From assembly GCA_000328365.1 (NCBI GenBank), contig KB309374.1:197285-261284 (forward strand): a DNA stretch of 64,000 nucleotides, in the 5' to 3' direction. A program made the position numbers and the translations under genes. Source of the DNA: Capitella teleta (taxonomy: Eukaryota > Annelida > Polychaeta > Capitellidae). The notes beneath the pieces are model-generated. The model saw only the letters and a list, made by a program, of their open reading frames with translations. It ran no database searches and was not told where the DNA came from. How positions within the stretch are numbered: position 1 is the first letter of the stretch; every line of letters begins with the position of its first letter. Shown one piece after another: positions 14,757 to 29,700 of the stretch.

Positions 14757-17700
14757 GGTAGTACTCGTGTCAGCATGCTCACTTTTCTCGCGTGTCGGTG
14801 TGCGGTTTTTTCCCCCCTTCCCTCTCATACTATCTGAGCAGCATTCGTGATTCTGTTATCTATGTTATCTCCCTTATAGCGGAGATGGTTCAACCTGTTC
14901 CGCTTTCAATGGGCGGGCTGTCTACCGCCACAACTGAGTAGCATTATAGCTCACTTGTATGCATTCTCAGTTTTGAGCCTGAATCATAACATTAAGTGAG
15001 CATTAGTTCATTAGGCAATCCAAGCCAAGCAGCGGTTATGTCATACCCCCTCGTTCGCGACGGCTGCGGTGTTTCCTGCGATTTCTTGGTGACCCACAGT
15101 GTGCTTCCATTGTCAATATTTAATGCTGTGTAATATTTACATGTACAAACATCGTCTTAGCCAATGTTACGCTGTTGCACACAACTGAGTTGTATTACTT
15201 ACATCTGCTTGGAATTTCGTGCATTGTGGGGGAAAGCCTCGGTTATGGGTCTTGCAAACCTGGAAAAAACGAGTGCTGCAACATGGCTGGATGTCTATAC
15301 CAGGGTAATGTTATATTTTAAATTGAATACATTCGTATACAACGACGAGAATGAACGGATGAAATGTTGTAGATATTATCTGATACTGTTGTATTATGGG
15401 AGGCTATGATTGTAATATAGGTCCAACGCCTCAATTTGTGAACTGAAATTGTGAATAGAATTGTGTCAATAGAAAGAAGATACAAATTTCCCTCAACCCA
15501 ATACTAGCATTGACAGAACTTGCTCTCTATTTACCTGTGGTTATAACTTATCAAACATGTTGCAGCGAGTGCTGGCTTTCAACGAACCTAACGCTACATG
15601 CGTGGAGTGGTTACTGTGACGTCAGACACGGGTCACAAAAAAATCAAGCCCCCTTCTGATCATTGATTACTGATAATTGGTGTTCGCTAATATTGATAAT
15701 CAGAAGAAAAAAAAAAACACTACACAGAAATCGGGAAATGAAATTTTTTTTTTTCGTCCTCTCAGAATATCGTATATGGCGTTCGTCACGTACGCTGCAC
15801 GTGCATTTCAATGTGATTTCTGTGTTGGATAAAATTCTCGCTTATTTCGATGCGAGGAGTTGTGTGCCCGCTACATCGGAGGAGTCACTCATGGCGTTGA
15901 TAGGGATAGCTTTTGTTGGATATTGGTTGAAGAAGCACTTGAGAGAACGGATTATCGTCGCTGAAGAAGGTGACGTTGTTGACCTTGAAATCGCAAATCT
16001 GGATTTCACATTGATATAAGTGTTATTTTATGTGTGTGTGTAAAAAAAAAATTAAAAAAAATTAAACATTGAGATTTATATTACGGAATTGTGTTAAAAT
16101 TCGCATCATTCTGATGTTGGTGATTCAACAAACCCATAATATGTCTTTCTCTGTATTCTGTGGACGAATTTTGTAACAATTGAGTCGTCTTGGACCAAGA
16201 CCACCACCCTGAATGAAGTGCCACCGTGACTTCTTGACCCAATATGACCTTGACAGAGGTCAACCGCTGATCGATCAGCCTGGAATCAATGATCAATGAG
16301 GCATGCTTTTCCACCCACTCGCTGTCAGTCGGCTACTTGTTGCCTCTCTCTGCTTTACGCGTTTAACTCATGGCAAACTGTTCCGTATAATCGTACGCTC
16401 GGACGGTCTATTTTAACGCGCGCCAACGGAGTCGTACGCATTCTCAAAAGCCAAATGTATGCAAACGCACTTAAAGCGGAGGGTTGCTTCCCGCTGGCAG
16501 CTGGTGCGAATAAGTCGGCCAGTGCGCAGTCATCGATTTAATCGGGAAATTGAACGTTCATGCAGCGCACTGCAAATGTTGCGCAATCTTGTCCATTGCG
16601 TGATTTGTGTGGATTCAGCATCGATGACGTCATGACCAGCGTCTCCACGGCACGCGACTGGGGTCCCAAATGCCCTGTTAACACGGTCATGCATCGGAAT
16701 TCAGAGTATACTAGTTGTTTGCACAACGGACCTTGTCTCGCAATGACAAATACTCAATATGGGTCGGTTCTCAGCAAATACATGTATTGGAAAATGCCTG
16801 CTGTATACAATGAATCCACGTCATGAATTCTTGTTCTTATACTCTGTGTTTTAATTTCCCTTTGTTTAATGTTAAGCTTTATTATGTCATTCCCATGTTG
16901 CCATGGTAACCGTGTGTGATTCCATCTTTGATATAGAACCGATGATGTGGTTTTTACGGCGCTTCTCTTTAACATTTCCATCTTTTCCTTCAATGTTATT
17001 CATATCGACTTCTTTCTCTATTTTGTACTTTCGTGATAAGATAATCTTCGAGAGCTGCACTTGAAGCTTTTTATAATCATGCATTCTAATTAGTTGTTAC
17101 CTTGGTTATGTTAATCTTATCCATATGACCTTGACCTCAGCAAATTGCGGCGTTCGAAGTGAGCCGCGCCGAACGGCAATCTTCCGTCCAACAGTGTCAA
17201 CATCGAACGCCCTCCGCTTGCTTTCTCGTCCGAAATCTTTATTTTGGCAGCAAAATGTCACTGTAGCCAGTTTACCCACCCCCTTGTACTTTGATCTCAA
17301 AGTATTGGGTATCAATCGTCAAAATGCTCTTCCATCCATGCACATGCACTCGTGTGGAGACTTATTGTGATCTCAGCCTGTATACAGTGTTATGCAACTG
17401 ATCGTCGTCGCTGGAGCGTGAATTCTGCTTCCGATTTCTATCGACTCTTGCGACTGGCAAAAGCGGCGTCTCCCGCGCTCATTGTTTTGGCAGTCGCATG
17501 CGTCTATCGCGCACGAAGACGGCGCCATGGAGTGCAGCGGAGATGTGGAATTTGGCGACGATCGTTACTTCATTCGGAGTAGTCGAGATGCGACTCTGAG
17601 GTTTCAAAAAAGGAAAAGTGAGTGCGCAGGTTATACTGTGTGCATACATATAGATGTACGCGAGTGTTGTCGTGGCTCAATTATTCACCTCATGCTTTGA

Positions 17701-20695
17701 TTGTGTGTTGCGTCAACCTGTGTTGTCCCATTGTTGCTCTGGTCGCCAATGTTATAGTTTACTCCGCTATAATCTGTCCCAATTTGGAAGAAATGCGTTG
17801 GGTTACATCGGTACGGCAGGTTGAGTGTCGCTCTACTTTTAATGCATTGACCAATCAAATGCAACAAGGTCACCGAGGCAAATGTAAACATTGTAGAATC
17901 CTTATTATAGGAAATTGTTCACTATTGCGTAATAGCTGCTAATTATAAAGATCTTGGTTGCAACACTGGATAAATTAGGTCACACAGCCTGCGCGCGCAG
18001 TGTGCCTTTGTTATCCGGCGTGAGTCATTCTTCCAACCCGCCGCCCAAAACACGGACTGCATCAGTGACCGGGTCTCATGTCGACTGATCGTTTCGGTTC
18101 GGGCCAATTTTAGACGACGTTTCGCATGGGCTTCTTTGCCCTTTATCGCCCGCTATTGCTGACGGATATCCGCGGCATCTCATGTAATGCGGATTCGCCA
18201 TTTACCCAATCATTTCGCATTCATGACGAGATTCCAGGCGACGATCTCACATGCGATGCTAGCTGCTTGTACTCCCGTGTATCCTAAGGGGCACCGAATA
18301 GCTCAGTCGGTTTGACCGGCTGACTGCAATCCTTATGCCGACCGTGGAGGTCGAGGTCCCGGGTTCGAGACCCGATCAGACCACGGGCGTTATGATTGTG
18401 AGTTATAATTGTAATTCTTCGGTGACTCTGCAGTGCCGCGTAACAAGGCCGGGCGCTGTGTACTACTGTGTATGGTGGTATGCAGGATAAATATCGATAA
18501 GGATAGGGGGAAACCCCGATCCCGGGCCTTATGTTCTGGCGCCCGTATTATCCGAATGGTTTGGGTGGAGCCGTAAAAACCCCATCATGTCCATGTATCC
18601 TAAAATGTTTGTCCATGTCGTATTCAACCAGGAAATGCCCCTCATTCACTGAATGTGTTATTTAATTCAATTCGACCATTACAATAATATGACCAGTACA
18701 CGACGCTGCACGTTAAAGAGTCCATGTCGTCACGAAGCCCGTCGATTAAATTAACCGCAGTGCACACCTTTCAACGTTAGCTCGTCTCGCGCGATCGCAC
18801 CCCTTCGCCGTGCGTCAGAGATCTAGTTCCGGTCGATCGGTTGCAGGATTCAGCGAATGCAGCCCTGTATTGCACGCGATCGATCAGGTGTCGCTGTCGA
18901 CGCGAGGAGGTGTAATTATTTTGTGATCAATGAATATCTGGCTCCGTATGACATCACCCTGCACTCATAATTGCGTTCGAATTGGTGTCCATTTCGGCCT
19001 GTGCATCGCATCATGTCGATTTCGTATTAGGTCACTTTACTTCATGGCACGGTTTTATCCGGTGTTGTCTCTGGTATGACGTATTCTGAATTTATACCTA
19101 ATGTGCGCAAATGAGATTGAATCTCTCTTGATTGTGTTCATTAGTGCATGTCGTATGATTCCTCTCTCCTGATAAGGTCGTCTGCGCATGCTCAGTCTGG
19201 TCTCCTTGATTGCGTCATCTGTTGTTTTTTATTGTCTCCTGTGATCTTAGCCAACTGTTCCGAACGTCTCCACAATGAACTTATTAATTATAAAAACTAT
19301 GTTTAAATGATCAATGTTCGCCGTCCTGGTTCAATCAAATTTTATGGCTGAATATAACTCCAATGGTTGTCTTAAATTTAAATCTAACCGGGGGATGCCA
19401 GCTATATAATATAATATAATATATATATAATATAACTACGTCTTGGTTTCTTTGATCGTCAATTCACAATCGTTGCAATATTTTCAGATGAGCGAGAAGA
19501 CGTTCAGAAGAAAGCTTTCACAAAATGGATCAACGCGCAATTAATCAAAGTACTTTCGCACCTCTTTCTCTTTTTCTCACATTCACACACACACACACCC
19601 TCTCTCACAGGCTCAGCAGAGCACCATCAGCAGCCTGGACGACCTCCGCGACGGCACTGTCCTCCTGGGTCTGCTCGAGATCCTCGCAGGAGTCAACCTG
19701 GTAGATGCCAGTCGCATGCGTCGTTTATTATTGTTTTTATGCTTTTCTTTCGTCGCAGTCGCCAGAGCGAGGAAAAATGAGGGTGCACCATATGAACAAT
19801 GTTAACCGGGTGTTACAAATCCTGGAGACTGATTACAACGTTCGTGTTGTTATTATTATGCTGAATAAATGATATGAGGAATTATACCACAGATTAAACT
19901 GGTGAATATCAGCGGGAATGACGTGGTTGAGGGCAACACCAAGATCACCCTGGGGCTCATCTGGAGCATCATCCAGCACTGGCAGGTTGGGCGTCCGTCA
20001 CCCTGTGCCGCCTCCTCTGCTACCAGCTTCTTGTTTTCAGGTGAAAGATGTGATGAAGGAGGTGATGACCGAACTCAGACAAACCAATCTGGAGAAGACG
20101 CTTCTGGCCTGGTGTCGCAACACAACCGAAGGGTCAGTATAGGGGTCAGTTGAGGTCACCAAGGGTCACAGGCGAGACCTTCCATTGAGATGGTCGATAT
20201 AAATCAGCTGTGTCGCTCATCGTACATATACGCATACGCGTCAGTGTACATACTTCATAAATTATGGGTGATGGATGGAGCCGTAAAAAGCGGAAGGGCC
20301 AATTATCACCACCCCCTACCCATCCGGTTCTCTGTTGCTAGGCAGTGCGTAACCATGGATGACGTCAGGAACGACCGACTGACGTGATTGAAAATAGCGG
20401 GATTATTTGTGATCTGACATGCGAGGCTGCGATGTCATTGGGTCTATTCACGTGGAGGGTTCAATCATTGTGTTAAAGTGCGGCTTCTAAAAATGATCGG
20501 CTGCAGATGTTCTTGGGGATTGGCCAACCGAATTCCTTCAGGGCCCACTAGGTCATAGGCAGCCTCTCTCTCGCCTGATTTCCTCGTTATCGCCCCTGAA
20601 ACTCGCTCAAAAAGCCGACCGGCTTCTGGAAGAATTTGAAGAGTGTAAAGAAAAATAACTGTTTTGGGAGATAACGCTTGAAAATTCAGGAAGCG

Positions 20696-20731
<36 letters not shown>

Positions 20732-23700
20732 ACTCGCTCCGCTGTTTATCTTGAGTTGTGTTGATGCTGAGAGCAATTACATGTCCATGCATATACTTGG
20801 GGAAAGTTGGGAATCGTCCAAATCTATTGAGGGGCGGGTTCTTTGATGGGAGAGGTGAATTGGCTGCGGGCCATCGGTTGCCGGTGTTACGCGGCTGATT
20901 TATGCTATTTTACCTGCGCAAAACGCTGTGAACCTGCGATTGTTTTCTGCTCTACGGCAAATTGCATGCACTTGCGGCGAGCAAGCGATGTTCTGTGTTA
21001 TAATAATGACCGATCCGACACCCCCACCCCCTCCGCCCGACCTCTATTTACCTTCCCTCACGTAATGAGCCTTGCTGTTGCTCTCCTCAAATACGCTGCT
21101 TATCTGTGTGCACGGAGCATTAATTGCTTGCACAATACATTGAGCCCTTCTCGTTTCTCTCTTCCAGATACCCCAACGTGAACATCAAGAACTTCACAGA
21201 CAGCTGGCGTGATGGCCTCGCTTTCAATGCGCTCATGCACAAATACCAGTGAGCCGGGCACTCTTAACTCTTTGCGTGAATTCCTTCTTCTTTTTCTGCC
21301 GCAGCCCCGAGTATTTTGACTTCGACTCGCTTCTCTCTGAGGATATCAACAGTCGGTTGCAGCACGCCTTTCGAGTGGCCTATGATAAACTCTCCATTGA
21401 GAAACTGCTCGATCCCGAGGGTGCGTTATGATTGCACTTAGTAGCATAAGTCGCACAGATTGCAATGCTATTGAACATCACCTGTGGATGATGATGCTTT
21501 GTGTATTAAAGTGATGTTTTTTTTTGTGCTCGCAGATGTGAACGTTGATCACCCAGACAAGAAATCCATCGTGATGTATGTCACGTGCTTCTTCCAAGTG
21601 CTTCCTCATTCGCATATCGTCATGGATTCCGACCCTGACACGCCTTCTGAGGAGGCTTCCCTCCCTCCTCCCTCCAAAGTCAGCCTCAGCTTTAATTAAT
21701 GCCTTGCAATCAACGATTCCCTTATTTCCCCAGTCCACCTCAGCCAGTACTTCATCGTCTCTGAGCCAACTCGGCAGTCCGGAGGCCTGTGCTGACCTCG
21801 GTGCCTTCAACCAGTCGCTGGAGATGGTGATGACGTGGCTGCTGCAGGCCGAGGAGACCCTCGCCCAGCAGAACGACGTCGGCAGTGACGTGCACACCGT
21901 CAAGGAGCAGTTTCACCAGCACGAAGTGAGCAGAATGGCTTCAATGTTCTCTCGATGCTGATTCAATATTGACGGAGGCTCTCAACGCGCTCTCCCTATC
22001 CTCCGATCAGATTCCCTTTTCGCTGATTGTTCGCGTCAATCACTAAAATGTCATATTATACGCGCTCTTGGGTAAAATCATAACGCACTTGTTTTACACC
22101 CAAGCTCCGATGAATATCATAACGCACTTTTGGTGATTATTGTGTAATCATAACGCACTTTTTTTGTTACTTCTAGGAGTTCATGCTGCAGCTGACTCAG
22201 CATCAAGGCAGCGTTGGTAGCGTTCTGCAAGAGGGTTCCAGTTTACTCAGAGAGCAAAATATCAATTCTGACGATGAGAAAGCAATTCAGAACCAGATGT
22301 CTCTCTTGAATAACCGATGGGAAGGCCTGCGGGTGACTGCCATGGAGCGGCAGAGCAAGTGAGTTCTCCGCTTGAAAAAGCATCAAAGTTATCTCACGAT
22401 TCGACGCTGCAGGTTACAACAGGAGCTGATGGAGCAGCAACAGGCTCAGCTGAACAAATTGGGCTCCTGGTTGACCGAGATGGAGCAGAAAATGAAGGAA
22501 TGCGGCGGCTTTGTCGCAGGAGACGTGGATGTGGTCACGGAGCAGATCCGCAAGCAGAAGGCGCTGCAGAGCCAGGTGGAGGAGCAGCAGGACAGAGTGA
22601 ACAGCCTGCAAAACATGGTGGTTGTGGTGGATGACACCAATTCAGAGAGTGGTAGGTGTAGCTGTGGAGCGTCACATTGTGCAGCATTTTCCTCAGCTTG
22701 CATGGCGCTTGAGGAGCAACTGGAGGCATTGGGGCAGCGTTGGGCGTCTGTTTGCAAGTGGACGGAGGAACACTGGCTGCTGCTTCAGGAGATGCTCACC
22801 AGGTGGCAGCACTACAATGACGAGTGTCGCTTGTTCAGTGATTGGCTGATGGAGAAGGAGAGTGTGCTGGCTGCTATGCGCTTAGTGGATATTTCAGAAC
22901 TGAAGGAAGTTGTTGATCAAGTGAGGCAACTCAAGGTATGCTTCACTCATTCCCGGCTTTCATATTTATAAATATGATTTTGTTNNNNNNNNNNNNNNNN
23001 NNNNNNNNNNNNNNNNNNNNNNNNNNNNNNNNNNTCGAGCAGGATATGGACCTCCAGGTGCAGACGTTCGATGACCTCAATGATCGAGGTCAAGAGCTGG
23101 TCTCTTTTCTTAACAATGATCCTGAAACTGTGCAGAAGATAAACGCTCAGCTGCAGGAGTTTCAGGAGAGATGGGACAACTTGGTTCAGCAGATGGAATA
23201 CCAGAGCAAAGAGATCTCTCACTCCGGCATTGACCTCCAAGTGACTAAGGGTCAGAACGGCTCCTATACGATAACAGTCACCAGGCGAGAGGGCAGCACT
23301 GTCATCACAGAGACCATCACCACATCGTCCTCAACACTCACCAGCTCAAATGTCGGCTATCTCAGTGCTCCTAAGCGGCCACGCATTGAGAGCAAACATA
23401 GACATGAATTTGAGTCTGAGATCGCCAGCCTCAGCGAATGGTTTGATAAGACTGAGGTCAATATTGAACTGCTCACGATGGAGCCGTCAGACCCTCAGGA
23501 TCAGTTAACACTGGAGGAACAGATGGTTCTCGTTGAGGTTCGGCTCAAACCGAAAGCTGTTTTTATGATTTTATGTTAACAAAATTTTCAGGATACGGAA
23601 AGAGATATTCTATCCCGTCAGCCTCACATGGATAAATTCCACTCGGTTGCAAACAGCTTCAAGCTAGAGCTTTCAAATGGTGAGGTTTGAATTTAGTGAG

Positions 23701-26700
23701 CTCACAGGGGGAATTACATATCAATCATTACAGCTGGGGAACCCACGGAGCTCATTGAAGAAGCGGTCGAGCAGGTCGATCAGCGATGGCAAGGGTTGAA
23801 CGACCTTTTGAAGCTGACTAAATCTAAAGTCATGTTGAACCACGAAACGAAACAATTCTATGAGGAACTGACTTCGTTACGCGGAATATTAATGACCTAC
23901 GAACGATGGATCGGCACTGCTGAGGGCATGTCTGATGAAGCACTGGAGATCACGAAGCAGTTGGAGCAGTGCAGAGTTTGTGCCTCACTACACCTCGCAA
24001 CTCTATTCACCGCACCCTTCTTCGCAGGTTAAGTTAAAGGCGATGAAATCTCATGAAGGCCAGGCAGAGAAATTAGGAAAACTTGTGGAAGATCTTGCGG
24101 GCAGAGATGTTGACGCAACTGATACCTTGCAAAGCATTCAGCAAGATCTTCTTGATTTCACCACTAGATGGCAGAACACTTTCACAAAAATCGGTAGGTT
24201 TTTGGATTATGCTTGGCAAACCTCAGTTTTCTGACACCTCAAATGAGGTCATTCAGTGCATGAGGCATTCTTCTACATTTTGTACTGGGAATAAATTATA
24301 ATTACTGTGATTAAGAACTCTATTTAAATTCAGAAAGCATGACAGCTCTTCGGAGTGAGTATTACTCTGTGTATAAGAGTGCACATTTAACCACATGACA
24401 GCTATGGGTCACTCATTATGCTTCAACTAAGCATTTAGATATTGTCACTATTCTAAGCTGTGCTGTGAAAGGTGGAGAATTTCTTTTTTTTTCTTCTGAG
24501 ACAGTATTTTCTTCACCATTTTTTTGCGATAGTAAGTTACTAACAGTTCATTTCATGCGTTCATAGAATTAGTGGGCACCAGTATCAAATGGTGTAAGTC
24601 AAGAGTTGTCACTTTGTTATTCTTTGTGATCACTTTTCCTTCCTCTGCACCTTTTAATTCAAACTCGGAATTTTCAAAGCCTCATTTCATGCTTTGATAT
24701 CTTAATCCAACATTTGCTTCTCTTTGAACTCCTCTGGCTTTGAATATTCAGGGTTTTAAATACAAATTTTCATCGCTTGATATTGTGGTTCTTTTACCCT
24801 CTCTTGTGGATTTGAATATTTATAAGGGGAAAAAAAAAATTCCAACCGACAGCTTATCTCTACAATTATGCAGTCAATTGTTTAATTTGAGTTATTGATA
24901 ATTCCCTAGCTTCTAAATCATATTTTCGAAATATCTCTATAGGTGAGCGACAGCAGCAATTAACTAAAGCCCTCGAGAAGGCCCCTCCCAAGTCATACCT
25001 GGATGCGATGGCCGCTCTGCTGAAGTGGATTGAAGGCGTGGAGCTACTCTTGCAGTCTGAACCATTCCTCGTCACAGAGTCTGACATCATGCAGGAGCAA
25101 TTGGTGCAATACAGGGTAAATCTGCAGAGCACATTCAGACATTTTATTCCTTACATAACCGCCACAGGCTCTGCAAGGTGACATTCAAGATCATCTAGGA
25201 AACTTAGAGTACATCAACCATACTGGGAAGGACCTCCTCACAAGAGCGGCCTCTGGTGATAAAACTGAGAAGCTGAACTCTAATTTAAAGAGTCTGAATG
25301 AGCGATGGACTGAAGTCTCGAACAGCATTGATACACGGGTCGATAAACTGGAGGATGCGATTGCTCAGCTCAAGCAATATCAGGTGAATTGGTTTATTTC
25401 CCGCGTAGGAGAACAATGTTTATTGGGTTTTTTTTTACGTTCAGACACAGACTGGGGGTCTAGAGAGGTGGATGGCTGAGATGGACGTGTATCTGCGTAC
25501 AGATGAGGTTGCCACGGGCGATCTGGAGATGGTGCAAGCGCAGATTCAGGAGAATGAAGGCGTTAAAGAGGACATTCGCACACTGCAGGAGAATTTAGAC
25601 AATGTGAATGAAATCATTGCTGATTTAGTGGAAATCGCGGATAATGATTTCACTGAACGGCTAACGAAAGAAGTCGATGAGCTGAATTCACAGTGGGAGT
25701 CAGTGAAAGTGCTTTCGAAGGAGCAATCCGATCGGTTGACTCGAGGGATGGAAATGACGGAAAAAGTTCACAATCAGATCAAAGTCCTAGAGAAATACAT
25801 GGATTCCGTGAACAGGGAGCATTTAGCACACGAATACACAGTGCATACGAAGGAGGAACTTGTGCAGCTCAATACCAAATTCAAGGTAGAATTACTAACT
25901 TACTTATTTATTATTACTAACTTAATTATTAACTAACTTAGCTCAGCTAACTTCTAATCAACCTTTTATACAGACCTTGAAGGATGATTTAGAGAAGAGA
26001 AGCCAAGAACTGGAGCAGCTGGTAAAGGATGTCAATTCCATCGTGGGAGACGGTTCCCCTGGCAACCTGGAGCCTCTGGTCAACAGCAAAGCAAAAGTTG
26101 AACAGAGATGGCTCCAAATCCGCAAAGATGCTGAAGACCTCAATATGAAATTCCAGACGTGCGTTAATAATCTTACAAAATTCAAAAGTAGGGAGTGGTT
26201 TCACACACTGGTGCCAATGGCTTAATATTTCTGCTGTGTTCAGTTCTCCTTTCGGAGGAGTTCCGGTGGTTGGATACGATGGACAAGAGGCTCTCCGAGC
26301 GACCGAAGGCATGCGTGGATGCTGAGGAGATATCGGAAGAACTCGATGTGAGTACGGAATAAAAAGTTTACTTGAGTATTTTTGTGGCGTTTCAGGAACT
26401 GGAGAATCAGCTTCATAACCACTCAAAGCAGCAGAAATCACAGATTGAGTCCACAGCGCAGTCGCTCATCAACAACCACATCATGGTGGCTAAAGTGCAA
26501 ACTGATTTGGAAGAATTCCAGACGAGATTTGAATCGACAGAGGCTAAAGTACGTTATTAATGAGCTGGAGAATTATGTTAATGTTGACTGTGATTCAAGG
26601 CAAAGCAACGACAGGAAGATTTAGAGGAAGCGATTCAACAGGCGCAATTGCGGGAGAGTCAGATCATCGAAATGACCAACTGGATGGACGACGTCTCTGG

Positions 26701-29700
26701 TTTGCTGCAGTCCCGTCTTGATGCAGATATTCTCGCTGGTGAATCTCCATCAGAGTTTGAGGTGTGGTTATTTGGATGGTTATATATATGCAATGGGATT
26801 CCCCTTCTCAGGGTTTGAAGGCTGAATTTGAGGAGCAAGAGGTTCTGCTGAAGCAGTTGGAACAGCAGGCTGAGGAGTTCAGCAGCGAAGGGAAAACAGA
26901 AGCAGCGGAACGGCTGGAGCAGCAGGTCACAATTTTGAAGGTGCGCTTTGTTGGGTTACGTGACCCTTTAAATTATCCTCGCTCATCTGATAGCAACATT
27001 TTGCTGAACTGGAATTGAAATTTTGCAAATTCCAACGACCGGTGGATTTTGAGCCGAAATTGAATCACGCCAAACGCACTTTATCCGATATTGGAGAGAG
27101 AATTCATCTGATTGAAGTGAGCAGTGATGACATGGAAGTTCTTCAGCCTCAGATGGAAACATGCTTGGTAAGACTCACGGCATCACGAATTGCTCATCAA
27201 TTCCTCTGCAGAAATTCTACCGCACAATGACTGAGCTCAAGTCCGATGTTGAGTATGTGATCAAAACCGGTCGTCAGGTTGTCGAGAAAAAGCAGGTTGA
27301 CTTCCCAGATAAACTCAACGCTCAGCTTGACGCCCTGAAGCAGCAGTACAATGATCTTGGAGGCCAGGTTTAATGCGATGAAACGTGACAGACTGTTATG
27401 CAATCACAATGCTTCCAGGTTACGAATGGGAAACAAAAACTGGAGAAATCTGTGAAAGTTGCCAAGAAACTGCGCAGAGAAAGTCACCTGCTACGCGATT
27501 TCCTGACGCTCACAGATGAAGAGTTAAGCAACAGAGAGAGCGTACGCATGCCCAAAGATATGGAGGCGGAAATCAAGTGGATCAAGGTCAGGCTAAGCTT
27601 ACCCTAAAAGGCGACTTAAACTAAACATGAATTGCAGGCCACCCAGGCTGATTTGCAGAAACGGCAATCGTCAGCTACGAACGTGGTTGACCTAGTGACC
27701 CAGTTATCGTCATTAGCGGAGGAAGGGACGCTGGTTGATGCTGAGCAGTCCATGAGGCAGTTGGCTGATCAGTATCAGGACCTAGTTGATCGCCTGGCTG
27801 CTCGCAAACACAACCTGAAAGAAGAATGCGTTGCGCAGGAAAGTCGCTACATTGAGTTCACCACAAGCGTTCAGGAGATGAGCGTTTGGATGGATCATGT
27901 GGAAGACACGCTCAATCAGTCCGAGCAACTCAGCCACGAAGACCAGGTGGCAGAGGCGGAGATTGAAAAGTTCAAGGTAATTAATTCTACGGATATGGAG
28001 ATGAACTTCTTTCTGTTAGGATACCAGATCAGATATTGGCCTATCGCCCCATTGCGAAAAAATTGTCATAGCGTGTCCCCGAGTCGAGCTACTCGCAATT
28101 TCACACGAAATATAAAATAAACGTCTTCCTGACACATAATTCTGGCTATAATGCAAGTTAAAATACAAATAAGCTAAAACCGAGGCCAATCTATTTTGCT
28201 AAAGGATTTTTAATTTGTTCATAATTTGAACAAAATAATCCAGTGAACAGAGGACAGGGTTGCCATGGCATTTGTTGGCGCTTATAGATAACCACCTTTC
28301 ATGAGCGAACTGATCTGATGTCTGATCTTGTACACTAATAGGAAGAAGCCAGGAAGTAGTCAACAAGCGCAAAGTTAATCACTCGTATTCTGGAAGATCA
28401 AACTGTTTATTTTGGTCATTATTGCTCCACTGTGCTGATGCACTGCAATCCCCATCTCCAGTAATGAGGCCTCATCATCCCTTTCAATGACGCTGTTTTA
28501 TCAGCATCCCTTTCACTGCTTTATAACCCTTGACCTTGTACTGAAGTCATAACGTTCGCGCCTGGAGCAGGTGCCACGGAGGCATTTTAATGAAATGCCC
28601 TCCAGCTGCTTCCTCATGGGAACAAACGTAATAAAAGTTCTGTTTGGCATTCGTGACTTGATGCTTTTTGGGTGATTATAAAACCAGGCATGTTATTGCT
28701 GCGGTTGTTGCATGTTGAAGCTGTACATCATAATTCGGAATGAAATATTCATCATGTTGAATAATCGTGAATCGATGACTGAAATTAATCGCTATCTCCT
28801 GAATCTCATTAGCAACCAGGGTCAAGACACCCGGTGACCCTAATCTTATCTTCGCCATTATGCATGAGCTCTTTTCTCTTTATAACCCGATGGCCACTTA
28901 AAGCATAGAATAATTATTCTTCCCCTGCTTAAACCCCTCGGCGGCCTCTGCCGTGCTTGTACATGAAGCTATAAACCCACTGGAGCTATTTAGTCAACCG
29001 GAGTATCCGATAATGCAATATACAGTGGAGTCCGCGTAACTGAATGATTAGCGACGTCCCATGTTTTGATGGCCGTCATCAATTCGGCGTAAATAACGCC
29101 GTGCTGTGGGCTCAGATTACGCGGGAGGGGCGCCCTCTCGCGGGACGCCACTGCTTCCCAGATGTTCCCTCAGCGTCTTGGCTCTCGATGCCCTCGACTG
29201 CTCATAAGTCGACTGCTTTGATTTCCTCGTGGGTCTGATCCGTGCTGGCTTTATGCCTCCGCCTTGCCATCGGACGATGTTTGTAAGCGGTCGTTCAGAG
29301 CTCTCAGCACGGCCTTCTACTCCACGACATCGTAATCTGCTAATGGGCAGCAAATCTCTTTGCAAATGGACATTTGCTCATTCTTGTCCTCTCTTTGTGA
29401 ATGCAACACTATGTATTGTTCTACACCGTTTGCTCCAATTCACTTGTATGGATTTTGTATAGAGACACCACACAGGGTGCCGACCTCCAGTACCCGGCCG
29501 TTTATTATTCCTACCCTACCCACCTAACCCCCAGGATTAACATCATAAGCCCATAACCCTCCTTTTCTCCCTTTTTGATTCTTATACGAGGACCGCATGA
29601 GACGTAGTTCCGCCTTTCATGTCTGCAGGCCGAGGTTTGCGACAACAGTCGTAAAACGCTTCGTCGTTTTGCCGTCTTCTCTTTCGTCGTTGTTGCAATC

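Larger units (their letters stand above)
14757..19487 (+). other. Dystrophin 5' intron(s), 4.7 kb
   Basis: It carries alternative first exon B (17527-17617), an X-box-like palindrome, a tandem nuclear-receptor half-site and a SINE, each listed separately. The 15663-16019 open frame is followed by a plain stop and lacks a recognisable protein. An AT dinucleotide run sits at 19404-19435. Confidence 0.6.

Noticed and set aside
15663-16019. 118-codon open frame on the plus strand in the dystrophin 5' intron
   Set aside because: It starts with poly-Lys/poly-Phe runs from A and T tracts. The last third looks more protein-like, but no donor or acceptor and no family supports it.
18299-18373. tRNA gene
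   Set aside because: A and B boxes are present, but the acceptor stem does not pair and the spacing is wrong. Better read as the head of a SINE.
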